Positions 46,512 through 59,394 are shown, counted from the stretch's first letter. The stretch: DNA of 64,000 nucleotides from Burkholderia cenocepacia (GCF_014211915.1 NZ_CP060040.1:1674001-1738000); one strand, 5' to 3'. Notes: a model not told the origin generated them from the sequence alone. Numbers and translations are program-made.

Positions 46512-46809
46512 ATGATCTCGCGTCATCGCAGAACCTTCTTCGTGCAGGCCGCCGGCCTGTGCGCCGCGCTCGCGGCCGGCACGCGCGCATTCGCCGCCGC
46601 ACCGCCCGTCGACGAAAACGACGCGGCGGCGAAAACGCTCGGCTACCGCGCCAAGGCGACGACCGTCGACGCCGGCAAGTTCCCGAAGTACCAGGCCGGC
46701 CAGACGTGTGCGAACTGCCGCTTCTACAAGGCCGCCGCGGGCGAATCCTCCGGGACGTGCCCGATGTTCGCGGGCAAGACGGTTGCCGCGGAAGGCTGGT
46801 GCAACGTCT

Positions 46810-46826
<17 letters not shown>
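46512..46826 (+). CDS. High-potential iron-sulfur protein (HiPIP)
   Basis: 104 aa. The N-terminus carries a Tat signal ([20 protein letters not shown]), as expected for a protein exported with its cluster. The four Cys ligands of one 4Fe-4S cluster are C66, C69, C83 and C97 ([22 protein letters not shown]), the HiPIP pattern. HiPIPs carry single electrons in the periplasm, so it may accept from the adjacent cytochrome or dehydrogenase. Its 3' end overlaps the sigma factor start by 17 bases. Confidence 0.92.
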
Positions 46827-48696
<1,870 letters not shown>

Positions 48697-48746
48697 TGCG
48701 GCGGTGCCGGGCGACCACCTGCCGGCTCGCCCCAACTGCTCAGGAC

Positions 48747-48897
48747 TGCAACACGACCTGCTGCATTTCTGAACGCCACACGGCATCGCGCGACCGTCCG
48801 CGATACAGCGCGACCAATCAGGTCGAGCACTACACGCCCGGCCGTCGCGACTTTCGCCGCCGGCGCATACCAGTCGCGCAACTGGCACGCATGTTGC
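48747..48897 (+). promoter_or_regulatory. Consensus sigma-54 promoter of acs with upstream half-site
   Basis: TGGCACGCATGTTGC at 48883-48897 is a perfect TGGCAC-N5-TTGC. The start site would be near 48908, 25 bases before the acs ATG. The half-site TGCAACAC, shared with the dyads near pqqA and the dehydrogenase, lies at 48747-48754, about 135 bases upstream. Confidence 0.72.
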
Positions 48898-48932
48898 GTT
48901 TTCTCGAGCGCCGTCAGGAATCACATGAACGC

Positions 48933-50927
48933 ATGGAGACACGCTTGTCCAAGATCGAATCGGTTCTTCACGAAACCCGTCAGTTCGCGCCGCCCGCGGC
49001 GCTCGAGAAGACGGCGACCATTTCCGGCATGCCGGCCTATCGCGCGCTCGTCGCCGAGGCCGAGCAGGATTACGAAGGCTTCTGGGCGCGTCTCGCGCGC
49101 GAAGGCCTCACGTGGCACAAGCCGTTCACCAAGGTGCTCGACGAGCGCAACGCGCCGTTCTACACATGGTTCGACGACGGCGAGCTGAACGCGTCGTACA
49201 ACTGCCTCGACCGCCACGTCGAAGCCGGCAACGGCGAGCGCGTCGCGGTGATCTTCGAGGCCGACGACGGCACCGTCACCCGTGTCACCTATGCGGACCT
49301 GCTCGCACGCGTGTCGCGCTTCGCCAATGCGCTGAAGAAACGCGGCATCGGCAAGGGCGATCGCGTCGTCATCTACATTCCGATGTCGATCGAAGGCATC
49401 GTCGCGATGCAGGCCTGCGCGCGCATCGGCGCGACGCACTCGGTCGTGTTCGGCGGCTTCTCCGCGAAATCGCTGAACGAGCGGCTCGTCGACGTCGGCG
49501 CGGTCGCGCTGATCACCGCCGACGAACAGGCGCGCGGCGGCAAGACCCTGCCGCTCAAGAGCATCGCCGACGAGGCGATCGCGCTGGGCGGCTGCGAAGC
49601 GGTCAAGAGCGTGATCGTCTATCGCCGCACCGGCGGCAAGATCGACTGGCATGCGGAGCGCGACCTGTGGATGCACGAGTTGGTGGCCGGCGAATCCGAC
49701 CGCTGCGAGCCGACCTGGGTCGGCGCCGAGCATCCGCTGTTCATCCTGTATACGTCGGGCTCGACCGGCAAGCCGAAGGGCGTGCAGCACAGCACGGGCG
49801 GCTACCTGCTGTGGGCCGCGCAGACGATGAAGTGGACCTTCGACTGGAAACCCGACGACGTGTTCTGGTGCACGGCCGACATCGGCTGGGTAACGGGCCA
49901 CACGTACATCACCTACGGCCCGCTCGCGTGCGGCGGCACGCAGGTCGTGTTCGAGGGCGTGCCGACGTATCCGGACGCCGGCCGCTTCTGGAAGATGATC
50001 GGCGATCACAAGGTCACCGTGTTCTACACCGCGCCGACCGCGATCCGTTCGCTGATCAAGGCGGCCGAAGCGGACGACAAGGTCCATCCGAAGAGCTATG
50101 ACCTGTCGAGCCTGCGCATCATCGGCACGGTCGGCGAGCCGATCAATCCGGAAGCGTGGATGTGGTACCACAAGCACGTCGGCCACGAGCGCTGCCCGAT
50201 CGTCGATACGTGGTGGCAGACCGAAACCGGCGGCCACATGATCACGCCGCTGCCGGGCGCCACGCCGACCGTACCGGGCTCGTGCACGCTGCCGCTGCCG
50301 GGCATCACGGCCGCGGTGGTCGACGAGACCGGCCAGGACGTGCCGAACGGGCAAGGCGGGATTCTCGTCGTCAAGCGCCCGTGGCCCGCGATGATCCGCA
50401 CGATCTGGGGCGACCCGGAGCGCTTCAAGAAGAGTTATTACCCGGAAGAACTCGGCGGCACGCTCTATCTGGCCGGCGACGGCACCGTGCGCGACAAGGA
50501 GACCGGCTACTTCACGATCATGGGCCGGATCGACGACGTGTTGAACGTGTCGGGCCACCGGCTCGGCACGATGGAGATCGAGTCGGCGCTGGTGTCGCAT
50601 GAACTCGTGGCCGAGGCGGCGGTAGTGGGCCGTCCGGACGACACGACGGGCGAAGCGGTGGTCGCATTCGTCGTGCTGAAGCGCTCGCGCCCGGAAGGCG
50701 ACGAAGCGGCGGCGCTCGCGAAGACGCTGCGCGACTGGGTCGGCAAGCAGATCGGGCCGATCGCGAAGCCGAAGGACATCCGCTTCGGCGACAACCTGCC
50801 GAAGACCCGCTCGGGCAAGATCATGCGGCGCCTGCTGCGCTCGCTCGCGAAGGGCGAGGCGATCACGCAGGATACGTCCACGCTCGAGAATCCGGCCATC
50901 CTCGAGCAGTTGAACCACTCGATGTGA
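48933..50927 (+). CDS. acsA: Acetyl-CoA synthetase
   Basis: 664 aa AMP-forming acetate:CoA ligase. Motifs are intact: the P-loop-like [39 protein letters not shown] for acetate and adenine binding, and the catalytic Lys near residue 629 in [14 protein letters not shown], normally inactivated by acetylation. The substrate-pocket Trp-containing WWQTE segment points to acetate. The ATG at 48933 gives the family length; the open frame runs back to 48153 through the sigma factor gene. It would complete alcohol oxidation by activating acetate. The perfect sigma-54 motif 36 bases upstream ties it to the PQQ locus. Confidence 0.95.
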   Translation: METRLSKIESVLHETRQFAPPAALEKTATISGMPAYRALVAEAEQDYEGFWARLAREGLTWHKPFTKVLDERNAPFYTWFDDGELNASYNCLDRHVEAGNGERVAVIFEADDGTVTRVTYADLLARVSRFANALKKRGIGKGDRVVIYIPMSIEGIVAMQACARIGATHSVVFGGFSAKSLNERLVDVGAVALITADEQARGGKTLPLKSIADEAIALGGCEAVKSVIVYRRTGGKIDWHAERDLWMHELVAGESDRCEPTWVGAEHPLFILYTSGSTGKPKGVQHSTGGYLLWAAQTMKWTFDWKPDDVFWCTADIGWVTGHTYITYGPLACGGTQVVFEGVPTYPDAGRFWKMIGDHKVTVFYTAPTAIRSLIKAAEADDKVHPKSYDLSSLRIIGTVGEPINPEAWMWYHKHVGHERCPIVDTWWQTETGGHMITPLPGATPTVPGSCTLPLPGITAAVVDETGQDVPNGQGGILVVKRPWPAMIRTIWGDPERFKKSYYPEELGGTLYLAGDGTVRDKETGYFTIMGRIDDVLNVSGHRLGTMEIESALVSHELVAEAAVVGRPDDTTGEAVVAFVVLKRSRPEGDEAAALAKTLRDWVGKQIGPIAKPKDIRFGDNLPKTRSGKIMRRLLRSLAKGEAITQDTSTLENPAILEQLNHSM

Positions 50928-51144
50928 CATCGCCCGCCACGGCCGGTGGATCGCTTCACCACGGCGCCGCAGTATGGCCGCTTGCCCGTCTCTCACACCG
51001 GGCTCGCGGTCGTGTTGCGGCACCGGCGACAAGCATCGCCGTGCGTTCCCCGACGGCACGGCATGCAGGCGGCTCGCAATGATTCCGCCACTGCATTTTT
51101 AATTAGTGATGCGTATTACAACACTCACAAAACGGAGACAGACG

Positions 51145-52215
51145 ATGAAGAGCAGGACATGGACGATGTGCGCGGCGCTGCTCGGCGCGGCGGCAAGCAC
51201 GAGCAGCTTCGCGCAGAGCAGCGTCACGCTGTACGGCGATCTCGACGCCGCATTGCTCTATACGAACCGATCGCTCGATTCGGCCACCGGCGGCAACGCC
51301 GGACGCCAGTTCGCGCTGACGGACACGGGCATGACGCCGACCAACTTCGGCATCACGGGCACCGAGGATCTCGGCGGCGGGCTGCACGCGAGATTCAAGC
51401 TGGAAAGCGGCTTCAACATCACGGACGGCGCGTTCGGCCATTCGAACGGCAACTTCTTCGGCCGCCAGGCGTGGGTCGGGATCGACGGCGGCTTCGGCCA
51501 AACGAAGATCGGTCTGCAGTTCTCGCCGTTCGTGCTGGCGATCCTCGGATCGGACCCGCGCAACGTCTCGCACTTCGGCGCCGCGCTGGTGCCGTACGTC
51601 GACAACGTGCTCGTCACCGGCCTCTTCAACCCGAACGCGATTTCGTACACGAGCCCGACGATCGCCGGGCTGACGGCCAGCGCGATGTTCGGCTTCGGCG
51701 GCAAGGCCGGCGACTTCCAGGCGGGGCGCCAGTATTCCGGCAGCCTCACCTATACGAACGGCGGTTTCATGCTCAACGCGGCGCTCTACGACGGCAACGG
51801 CGGCACGTCGCCGACGCCGGTTGCGAGCACGGTCGCGTTCGTCGGCCGCACGATCGGCGCCGGCTACACGTTCGGGCCGGTGACCGGCAAGGCATCGTTC
51901 ACGAGCTACAAGGTCGCCGGCTCGTTCAGCAACAACGTGTATAGCGCCGGCCTCGACTATCGCGTCACGCCGGCCCTCGACCTGAACACCGGCGCGTGGT
52001 ACACGACCGACCGCAACGATTCGCACAATCATTCGCTGCTGGCCGCGATCGGCGCCGACTACAGCCTGTCGAAGCGAACCGGCCTGTATGCGCAGGTCGG
52101 CGTGGTCAACAACCACGGCGCGATGAATACCGGCCTCGGCATCACGGGCGGCGCGCTGTACGGGCTGCCGGGCACGACGGTCGGCGTCAACGCCGGCATC
52201 CACCACGTGTTCTGA
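51145..52215 (+). CDS. Gram-negative porin (OmpC/Opc type)
   Basis: 356 aa. Signal peptide cleaved after SSFA, then [19 protein letters not shown], the standard start of beta-proteobacterial 16-strand porins. The segments [24 protein letters not shown] and the C-terminal Phe (NAGIHHVF) confirm the class. It is a trimeric outer-membrane diffusion channel; specificity cannot be read. The ATG at 51145 has GGAGACAGACG. The frame is open to 51106. An AT-rich patch near 51095-51125 probably holds the promoter. Confidence 0.93.
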   Translation: MKSRTWTMCAALLGAAASTSSFAQSSVTLYGDLDAALLYTNRSLDSATGGNAGRQFALTDTGMTPTNFGITGTEDLGGGLHARFKLESGFNITDGAFGHSNGNFFGRQAWVGIDGGFGQTKIGLQFSPFVLAILGSDPRNVSHFGAALVPYVDNVLVTGLFNPNAISYTSPTIAGLTASAMFGFGGKAGDFQAGRQYSGSLTYTNGGFMLNAALYDGNGGTSPTPVASTVAFVGRTIGAGYTFGPVTGKASFTSYKVAGSFSNNVYSAGLDYRVTPALDLNTGAWYTTDRNDSHNHSLLAAIGADYSLSKRTGLYAQVGVVNNHGAMNTGLGITGGALYGLPGTTVGVNAGIHHVF

Positions 52216-52466
52216 CGCAGCGCCTGCGGACGGGCGGCCGCGACGGGCCGCCCGTCCGGCTCCACACCGCCGCGCAGCCGCCCCCGGAAACGTCGCGCAA
52301 GCGTGGTGCGAACGCGCCCTTGCCCGGCGCCGCTCCGGCCATCCGGCACGCGGATCTCGATGTTTACCCGACCTCAAGTCCGCGGCCGTGCGGCCGTCAA
52401 GTCAGGAACGCACGCCCAACATCCGCCGGGAACCCGGCGCGCGTGCCCTCAAGGAGACCCACCAAC

Positions 52467-53873
52467 GTGAACTTCTTCGGAATCGGCCGCGGCCGCCGTT
52501 CATCGCGCGCACTCGTCGGCGACATCGCCGAGCAGGCCGGCAAGCTCGGCATCGAGATCTGCGACGTATCGGGCCACGTCGAGGAAGTCGCCGCCCGTGT
52601 CGCCCGGCAGGCGGAGGTGTGCCACACGCTGCGCGAATCGGCCGCCCTCACGCTGCGCGGCAACCACCGGATCGCCGAGGCCGCGCAGCAGGTGCGCGAC
52701 GTCAGCGCCAATGCGTCGAATGCGGTGCAGCAGTCGCAGCAGACGATCGAAGCCTCGCTCGCGGACATTCACGGCCTCGTCGAGGGCGTCACCACGATCA
52801 GCGACCAGATGGGCGCGCTGCGCGATGCGCTCGACCACGTGCGGACCGTGTCCGAGGAAATCTCCGTCATCGCGCGCCAGACCCACCTGCTCGCGCTGAA
52901 CGCCGCGATCGAGGCCGCGCGCGCCGGCGAGTCGGGGCGCAGCTTCGCGGTCGTCGCGGCCGAGGTCAAGAACCTGTCCGCGAAAACCGGGCAGGCGACG
53001 GCCCAGATCGAGACGACGCTCGCACGGCTCGCCGAGCAGACCGAGCACCTGCTCGCGGAAGGCACCGACAACGCCGCCCGCGCGCATCGCGTGCGCGAGG
53101 GCACGCGCACGATCGGCGAGGTCGTGCACGCGACCGGCCAAGCGATCACCGAGCTGGCCGGCGAGGCCGAGCAGATCGCGTCGCTGACGGACGAGATCGA
53201 AGCGCAGTGCCACCGTCTCGACGAACAGGTGGGCGAGATGGCGTCCGGCGTCGAGAACTCGGCCGACAACTTCTCGCAGGCCAAGGACCGCCTCGGCAAT
53301 CTCCTCTCCGTCTCCGAGACGCTGATCGAGCTCACCGCCGCGACCGGCATCGAATCGCCCGACACGCGCCTGATCGACACCGCGCGAAGCACGGCCGCCG
53401 CGATCAGCAAGCTCTTCGAGGAGGCGGTCGGCCGCGGCGACATTACGCTCGACGCGCTCTTCGACACGCACTACGAACCGATTCCCGGCACCGACCCGCA
53501 GCAGTTCATGACGCGCTTCACGACGTTTACCGATCGCGTGCTGCCCGCCATCCAGGAGCCGGTGCTCGACGTCGACGCACGCGTCGTCTATTGCGCGAGC
53601 TTCGACCGGCAGTGCTACCTGCCGACCCACAACCGGAAGTTCTCGCTGCCCCAGCGCGCGGATGCCGCGTGGAACGCGGCGAATTGCCGGAATCGCCGGA
53701 TCTACACGGACCGCACGGCGCGCATGTCCGTGGCGCATGACAAGCCGTTCCTGTTGCAGACCTATCGGCGCGACATGGGCAACGGCCAGTTCGCGCTGAT
53801 GAAGGACGTGTCCGCGCCGATCGTCGTCGGCGGACGGCCGTGGGGTGTGCTGAGAATCGGCTACAGCGTCTGA
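52467..53873 (+). CDS. Soluble chemoreceptor with C-terminal sensor domain
   Basis: 468 aa. There is no membrane segment. The N-terminal half is an MCP signalling domain with the conserved hairpin tip region [43 protein letters not shown]. From about residue 320 a separate domain follows ([54 protein letters not shown]), resembling the Cache/PAS-like sensor found at the end of such cytoplasmic receptors. It likely binds CheA/CheW and senses an internal signal. The start is GTG 52467 with AAGGAGACCCACCAAC; there is no nearby ATG in frame. Confidence 0.88.
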   Translation: MNFFGIGRGRRSSRALVGDIAEQAGKLGIEICDVSGHVEEVAARVARQAEVCHTLRESAALTLRGNHRIAEAAQQVRDVSANASNAVQQSQQTIEASLADIHGLVEGVTTISDQMGALRDALDHVRTVSEEISVIARQTHLLALNAAIEAARAGESGRSFAVVAAEVKNLSAKTGQATAQIETTLARLAEQTEHLLAEGTDNAARAHRVREGTRTIGEVVHATGQAITELAGEAEQIASLTDEIEAQCHRLDEQVGEMASGVENSADNFSQAKDRLGNLLSVSETLIELTAATGIESPDTRLIDTARSTAAAISKLFEEAVGRGDITLDALFDTHYEPIPGTDPQQFMTRFTTFTDRVLPAIQEPVLDVDARVVYCASFDRQCYLPTHNRKFSLPQRADAAWNAANCRNRRIYTDRTARMSVAHDKPFLLQTYRRDMGNGQFALMKDVSAPIVVGGRPWGVLRIGYSV

Positions 53874-53898
53874 ACCGGCGCGAGCGGGCCGCGCCTGC

Positions 53899-54522
53899 TT
53901 ACTGCTCCAGCCCCACTCCCGGCGGCCGCTGATCGCTGCACCCGTGATCGTCGACCACCCGCACCGTGTAGCTGCCGGCCGTGCGCAGCTGCCAGAACAA
54001 CGCGTCGCCCGGCGCGCTGCGGCCGACGTACGCATCGTTGACGAACCCGTACAGCGCATGCGCGCTCGCATCGGCGGTCGCGTTGAACGCGATGCGCGTT
54101 TCGTCGGTGGCCTTCACGCGCATCGCATACGGACTGTCGCGTAGCGGCGACGTGATGCGCGGCGGGTCGCCTTCGACCTGCCCGGCATCGCGGCAATCCG
54201 GATGCAGCACGCCCATGTCGCGCGTATCGTTGCGCGCGGCGAGCGCCTGGTCGACCGCATGCGGCGCGTCGAACGGCAACGCGGACAGCGGCTTGAGCGA
54301 CGTATCGCCCGGATGCGTCGTCAGCCAGCGCGCATACAGCCGGTTACGCGACGCGGCCAGCGCACGGTCGATCGCGTCCTGCCCGCCGCGCACGTAGCTG
54401 ATCCATGCGCCGCACGCGAGTCCGTACGGACTGAAACCCGGATGCCACCGGAACCAGCGGTCCTCGTGCAGCATCACGGCTTCGACCAGTTGCGGCCCAC
54501 GCGGGCGCCGTCCACGATACGT
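53899..54522 (-). pseudogene. pbpC: Decayed penicillin-binding protein 1C gene
   Basis: The frame holds pieces of PBP1C in order with large losses. First is the start of the transglycosylase domain (HEDRWFRWHPGFSPYGLACGAWISYVRGG). A short APHAVDQALAARNDTR segment, normally before the transpeptidase domain, follows. Last is the C-terminal biPBP_C domain (PRITSPLRDSPYAMRV to SYTVRVVDDHGCSDQR). The transpeptidase domain with its catalytic Ser is missing, and the true N-terminus has no start. The open frame (ATG 54477) has survived by chance or recent deletion. It cannot be a working PBP. Confidence 0.7.
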
Positions 54523-54651
54523 CTCCGACCCGGCAGGCGGTCGGGTATCGGCTGGCCGCGGGCCATCGCGACCCGACGGCTACACGCGGTCGCGCCACGT
54601 TCGCTAGAATGCGCGGCTCGGCAGGATCGAATCGAAATGAAAGGAAACCGC

Positions 54652-55905
54652 TTGAAACTCCCGTTCGAATGGCAGATCGGGCTGCGCTACGCGCGCGGCG
54701 GCCGGCGCTCGGCCGGCGACGGCTTCGTGTCGTTCATCGCCGGCGCCGCGATGGCCGGCATCGCGCTCGGCGTGGCCGCGCTGATCGTCGTGCTGTCGGT
54801 GATGAACGGCTTTCGCACCGAGGTGCGCGACCGGATGCTGTCGGTGCTCGCACACGTGGAAATCTTCTCGCCGTCCGGCGCGATGCCCGACTGGCGGCTG
54901 ACCGCGCACGAATCGTTACAGAATGCGGCGGTGCGTGCCGTCGCGCCCTATGTCGACGCACAGGCGCTGCTGACGAACGCGGGCAACGTGACGGGCGTCG
55001 CGTTGCGCGGCATCGATCCCGTGCTCGAGCCGCGCGTGTCCGAGATCGCGCGCAAGCTGAAGACCGGACGCCTCGACGCGCTCGTGCCGGGCGAGATGGG
55101 CATCGTGCTCGGCGCCGCGCTTGCGGACGCGCTGCACGTGAAGATCGGCGACCGCATCACGTTCTTCGCGCCCGGCAACACCGCGCGCCTGGGCGACGCG
55201 CTGCCGCGGTTCCGCCAGTTCAACGTGGTCGGCACGTTCGAGTCGGGCCACTACCAGTACGACAGCGCGCTCGCGTACATCCATATCCGCGACGCACAGC
55301 AACTGTCCAACGTGAACGCGCCGACCGGCATCCGGCTGCGCGTCGACGATCTGCAGCGCGCGCCCGAGATCGCGCTCGCGCTGTCGCGCTCGCTGTCGGG
55401 CAACCTCTACATCCGCGACTGGACGCGGCAGAACCGCACGTGGTTCGAAGCCGAGCGGCTGCAGAAACGGATGCTGTCGCTGATCCTGATGCTGATCGTG
55501 GCGGTCGCCGCGTTCAACCTCGTGTCGTCGCTCGTGATGACGGTCACGCAGAAGCAGGGCGACATCGCGATCCTGCGCACGCTCGGCGCGCCGCCCCGCT
55601 CGATCATGAAGATCTTCGCGATCCAGGGGATGACGATCGGGCTCGCCGGCACGCTGGCAGGCGTCGCGCTCGGCTGCGCGATCGCGGTGAGCATCCCGGT
55701 GGTGCTGCCGGCAGTCGAGCAGTTGCTCGGCATCCGTTTCCTGACGCCGTCCGTGTACTTCCTCAGCGCACTGCCGTCGAAGCTGTCGGCAATCGACGTG
55801 ATCGAGATCGCGTCGGCCGCGTTCCTGATGTCTTGCGTCGCGACGCTGTACCCGAGCTGGCGCGCCGCGCGGGTGCGGCCAGCCGAGGCGCTGCGCGACG
55901 AGTAG
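54652..55905 (+). CDS. LolC/LolE-family lipoprotein-release permease, without lolD
   Basis: 417 aa. N-terminal MKLPFEWQIGLRYARGG and FVSFIAGAAMAGIALGVAALIVVLSVMNGF are the family start and first membrane segment. A periplasmic domain follows, then three membrane segments of the FtsX type (LILMLIVAVAAFNLVSSLVMTV; GDIAILRTLGAPPRSIMKIFAIQG) and the end YPSWRAARVRPAEALRDE. I chose TTG 54652, with AAAGGAAACCGC upstream; ATG 54637 is the alternative. The complex needs LolD, the ATPase, which usually follows directly, but here the next gene is convergent. Confidence 0.87.
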   Translation: MKLPFEWQIGLRYARGGRRSAGDGFVSFIAGAAMAGIALGVAALIVVLSVMNGFRTEVRDRMLSVLAHVEIFSPSGAMPDWRLTAHESLQNAAVRAVAPYVDAQALLTNAGNVTGVALRGIDPVLEPRVSEIARKLKTGRLDALVPGEMGIVLGAALADALHVKIGDRITFFAPGNTARLGDALPRFRQFNVVGTFESGHYQYDSALAYIHIRDAQQLSNVNAPTGIRLRVDDLQRAPEIALALSRSLSGNLYIRDWTRQNRTWFEAERLQKRMLSLILMLIVAVAAFNLVSSLVMTVTQKQGDIAILRTLGAPPRSIMKIFAIQGMTIGLAGTLAGVALGCAIAVSIPVVLPAVEQLLGIRFLTPSVYFLSALPSKLSAIDVIEIASAAFLMSCVATLYPSWRAARVRPAEALRDE

Positions 55906-55931
55906 GCGCAATCGGCGCGAATGGCGCGGCG

Positions 55932-56744
55932 TTACGCGATCTCGTGGAAGCCGACGCTGTTGCCGCCGTCCGGCGTGTAGCCGGCGAGCACGTCGAAGCC
56001 GACGTTGACGAGTTCCGTGCGCATGCCGTAGGACTTGTTGCCGGACGAGTCGACGAAGATCGCCGCGCCCGACGATAGCTGGCGCGCGGTGTTCAGCAAC
56101 GCAAGCGTGCCGCGCGCGGTGCCGGCCGACGGCTCGATCATCAGCGTCGTGCCGTCCTGCGTGGTGAAGTGCCCGCCGGGCGCCACGGGCGGCGGGTTGT
56201 CCGCGACCGACCGGTTGAGCAGGCTCATGAAATGAAAGCGCGCGTCGGCGCCCTGACTAGCCGCCGCGCGATCGCTGTCCGTGAACGTGTCGCCGCGCAC
56301 GGCCGCACCCTGCGCGGCGATATCGACGGCCTGCTCGTGAAAATCGCGCGTCGCGAGCACGAGACCGGCGTTCGAATTCAGCGTCGACTCGATCCATGCG
56401 CGATCGCTGTCCGTCATCGTCTTCGACACGACCTTGATCCGGCCGGCGTCGGTCACGAAGTCGAACTGCGCATCGGCCAGATCCGGCCGCTTCGCGACGA
56501 TGTCCTGCAGGCTCGTCGCGAGCGCGTCGGTCACGCCGCGCAGCTTCATCGACAGGTCACCCACCATCGACAACTGTTTCGTCATCGCCGCCTGCTGCGC
56601 TTGCGGATCGATTGCCCGGACGCTGATCGGCGCGTCTTGTGGTGCGCCGGACGCCGTCGCGTCCGTCGTCTGGCGCCCGTCCAGCGCCGCCTGCGCCATT
56701 TGTGCGAGCGTAAGGCCGCCCGCCGCCGTGACCGTAATCGTCAT
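55932..56744 (-). CDS. Uncharacterised 270-aa protein
   Basis: Start ATG 56744 after GAGAGGGCA. There is no signal peptide. The N-terminus MTITVTAAGGLTLAQMAQAALDG is followed by a low-complexity stretch and a mixed alpha/beta core (MKLRGVTDALATSLQDIV; AGRIKVVSKTMTDSDRAWIESTLN). The C-terminal half contains DGTTLMIEPSAGTARGTLALLNTARQLSSG and GYTPDGGNSVGFHEIA. I do not recognise a domain. It is convergent to the LolC/E-like gene and has an AT-richer upstream region than its neighbours, which could mean a regulated or acquired gene. Confidence 0.6.
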   Translation of the reverse strand: MTITVTAAGGLTLAQMAQAALDGRQTTDATASGAPQDAPISVRAIDPQAQQAAMTKQLSMVGDLSMKLRGVTDALATSLQDIVAKRPDLADAQFDFVTDAGRIKVVSKTMTDSDRAWIESTLNSNAGLVLATRDFHEQAVDIAAQGAAVRGDTFTDSDRAAASQGADARFHFMSLLNRSVADNPPPVAPGGHFTTQDGTTLMIEPSAGTARGTLALLNTARQLSSGAAIFVDSSGNKSYGMRTELVNVGFDVLAGYTPDGGNSVGFHEIA

Positions 56745-57292
56745 TGCCCTCTCACTCGTTTTAAGCGTGTTTTTCATTGTTTACGGACGGATTGCCGGGA
56801 AGTTGAGCGCGCATGTCACACACGCGTCGAAACTTTGTTTGATTTGAACTAAAAAAGTTTGACACGAACATTTCACTGAGATAACTTTTGCGCAAGCTTC
56901 CGGAAAGCAATCCGGCCGGCGTGCCGACTCGCGTCGCGCTTTCCTGCCGTTGCAGCACCGCCGTTCGCAACACTCCCGCCTCATCGCATCGCGCCGTTCC
57001 GTTTCATCCGAAACCTGAAGGAAGCCCGGGCATGCCCGCATTTGATTCGCAGTCCTGCATTCGTAGCGCACCGCCGCACTGACGATTTCCGTTCGGGGCG
57101 ATCACTCGCCTCGACGCCGGCCGGATGCGCGCCGCCTGACGCGCGCCGGCACCGGGCGAGACGCTCATCCATCTCCCCCGCCGTTTTTGATGGTGCAGTT
57201 CCGCTTCAACCGACGCAGCACCCGGCCAGGCCGCAGGGGGCGTATCGCGAGCCGGCCGGTTCCAGACAAACACAAGAGACGAGGTCGATTCA
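56745..57292. promoter_or_regulatory. Intergenic promoter region, AT-rich on the left
   Basis: About 550 bases between divergent genes. 56750-56890 is AT-rich with A/T runs (e.g. AACTAAAAAAGTTTGACAC, which pairs AACT with AGTT and includes TTGACA-like bases) and should hold the minus-strand promoter. From about 57000 the region is GC-rich with nothing identifiable; GAGACGAGG precedes the peptidase start. Confidence 0.4.
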
Positions 57293-59263
57293 ATGAACAT
57301 TCATCGAACCGGAGTGCGGCGCGCATGGCTGCCCGCGCTCGTGGCGGCCGCGACGCTCGCCGCGTGCGGCGGCGACGACGGCGGCAGCGTGGCGGGCGTG
57401 TCAGCGCTCGCGCAGGGCCAACAGGAGGGGGCCGCCGCCGCGGCCGATACAGCCGGTGGGCCATCGCTCGCGTCGCGCTTTTCGCCGTCCGGCGTGCCGT
57501 ACGCGAACCCGGCGAGCGGCGGACGCTACAAGCCGGTGATCAGCAACGGCCAGGTGCAGCCATCGCTGTCGGGCGGCACGATCGAGGAAAACGCGTGGGT
57601 CGACACGCCGGTCGATTCCGACGGCGACGGCACGCGCGACCGCATCCACGTGCGCATCGTGCGGCCGTCCGAAACCGCGAACGGCGCGCGCACGCCCGTC
57701 ATCGTGCTCGCGAGCCCGTATTACGCGGGGCTCGCCGACAGCCCCAACCACGACGTCGACGTCGAACTCGACGGCACGCCGCATCCGGCCGCGACCGCCG
57801 GTGCCGCGGCATCGGCGTCCACGCGCATCCTGGCCGCCGCGCCGCAGTCGCGGATGCTGCAGCAGGTCGAGGCGGCCGCCGCCGGCCGCTCGTGGATCGA
57901 AAGCTACTTCGTGCCGCGCGGCTTCACGATCGTCTACGCGGATTCGCTCGGTACCGCCGGCTCGGACGGCTGCCCGACGATCCTGACGCGCGACGAATCG
58001 GTCGCGATGGCGTCGGTGATCCGCTGGCTCGGGCGCGACGCGACCGCGAAGGACGCGAACGGCAAGACGGTCGTCGCGAACTGGTCGACCGGCCACGTCG
58101 GCATGTACGGCGTGTCGTACGACGGCACGCTGCCGAAGATGGTCGCGAGCCTGCGCACGCGCGGGCTCGACGCGATCGTGCCGATCGCCGGGCTGTCGAA
58201 CATGTACGGCTACTACCGCTCGGGCGGCCTCGTGCGTGCGCCGGAAGGCTATCAGGGCGAGGATGTCGACGTGTACATCAAGGCGCTGCTGACCAACGCG
58301 CATCCGGAGCGCTGCACGCACCTGATCGACGAAGCGCTGCAGCAGGAAGACCGCAAGACCGGCGACTATTCGCCGTTCTGGGCCGCCCGCGACATCCCGA
58401 CCGCATTCGCGGTCGCGCCGGCGCTCGTCGCGCAGGGTCTCACCGACGACAACGTGCGCGTCGACCAGTCGACGTCGTGGTATCTGGCGATGCGACGCCA
58501 GGGCGTGCCGACCCAGCTGTGGCTGCATCGCCTGAAGCACACCGATCCGACCCGGGTGCCCGGGATGGCCGACGCGTGGACCGCGGAGGTGAACCGCTGG
58601 TTCACGCGCTACCTGATCGGCTATGACAACGGCGTCGAGCAGGATCCGCGCGCGGTGGTCGCGCAGGCGGACGGCACGCTGCTGAAGGAAGCGGACTGGG
58701 CCGCGCGCCACGCGACGCCGGTCACGTACTTCGCGGGCGGCGACGGCGCGAGCACCGGCACGTTGCTGCGGCTGCCGAGCGGCGGCCCGCTCGCGCGCTT
58801 CACCGACGATGCGCGCATTCCCGCGCTCACGTTGGCGAACACGGCGACCGGCGAGAACCGCAGCCGCTTCGAGACGGCCCCGCTGACGGCCGCGGCACGC
58901 CTGTCCGGCGCCGCGACCGCACGCGTCAGGCTGACCTTCACGGGCGTCGCGAACGTGACGGCCTTGCTGGTCGACCGCGCGCCGGACGGCACGGCGACGA
59001 TCGTCACGCGCGCATGGACCGACCCGCGCAACCGGCTGTCCGAGTGGGTGTCGCAACCGGTGCTGCCCGGCATGCCGTACGACCTGAAGCTGACCTTCAT
59101 GCCGCGCGACTACAAGCTGGAAGCCGGCCACCGGCTCGGGCTCGTCGTCCTCTCCAGCGACTACGAGGCGACACTGCGGCCGACGCCCGGCACGGGCCTG
59201 ACGCTCGATCCGGCCGGCACGTCGGTAACGGTGCCGCTGGCTTCGCCGTCGACCGGCGCGTAG
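57293..59263 (+). CDS. S15-family (X-Pro dipeptidyl-peptidase-like) lipoprotein
   Basis: 656 aa with a lipobox (LAACGG, Cys 25). The alpha/beta-hydrolase core has the nucleophile elbow HVGMYGVSYDG, putting Ser at residue 275, preceded by YFVPRGFTIVYADSLGTAGSDGC. The C-terminal jelly-roll PepX_C domain is visible (WVSQPVLPGMPYDLKLTFMPRDYKLEAGHRLGLVV). S15 enzymes cleave Xaa-Pro dipeptides or acyl esters and amides. The lipid anchor places it on the periplasmic side. An Ala/Gly-rich linker lies between residues 30 and 60. It appears to be a single-gene unit. Confidence 0.88.
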   Translation: MNIHRTGVRRAWLPALVAAATLAACGGDDGGSVAGVSALAQGQQEGAAAAADTAGGPSLASRFSPSGVPYANPASGGRYKPVISNGQVQPSLSGGTIEENAWVDTPVDSDGDGTRDRIHVRIVRPSETANGARTPVIVLASPYYAGLADSPNHDVDVELDGTPHPAATAGAAASASTRILAAAPQSRMLQQVEAAAAGRSWIESYFVPRGFTIVYADSLGTAGSDGCPTILTRDESVAMASVIRWLGRDATAKDANGKTVVANWSTGHVGMYGVSYDGTLPKMVASLRTRGLDAIVPIAGLSNMYGYYRSGGLVRAPEGYQGEDVDVYIKALLTNAHPERCTHLIDEALQQEDRKTGDYSPFWAARDIPTAFAVAPALVAQGLTDDNVRVDQSTSWYLAMRRQGVPTQLWLHRLKHTDPTRVPGMADAWTAEVNRWFTRYLIGYDNGVEQDPRAVVAQADGTLLKEADWAARHATPVTYFAGGDGASTGTLLRLPSGGPLARFTDDARIPALTLANTATGENRSRFETAPLTAAARLSGAATARVRLTFTGVANVTALLVDRAPDGTATIVTRAWTDPRNRLSEWVSQPVLPGMPYDLKLTFMPRDYKLEAGHRLGLVVLSSDYEATLRPTPGTGLTLDPAGTSVTVPLASPSTGA

Positions 59264-59394
59264 TCGTGCGCCGGCTGCCGGCGTAACGGCGCCGCGTTCC
59301 CCGCCCGCATGCCCGTCGATGCGGGCGGGGAATCACTGCAAGAAGGGAACACCTGCGCTAGGCTGCAGAAATCGAATGCCCACGGTGAGCCCCC

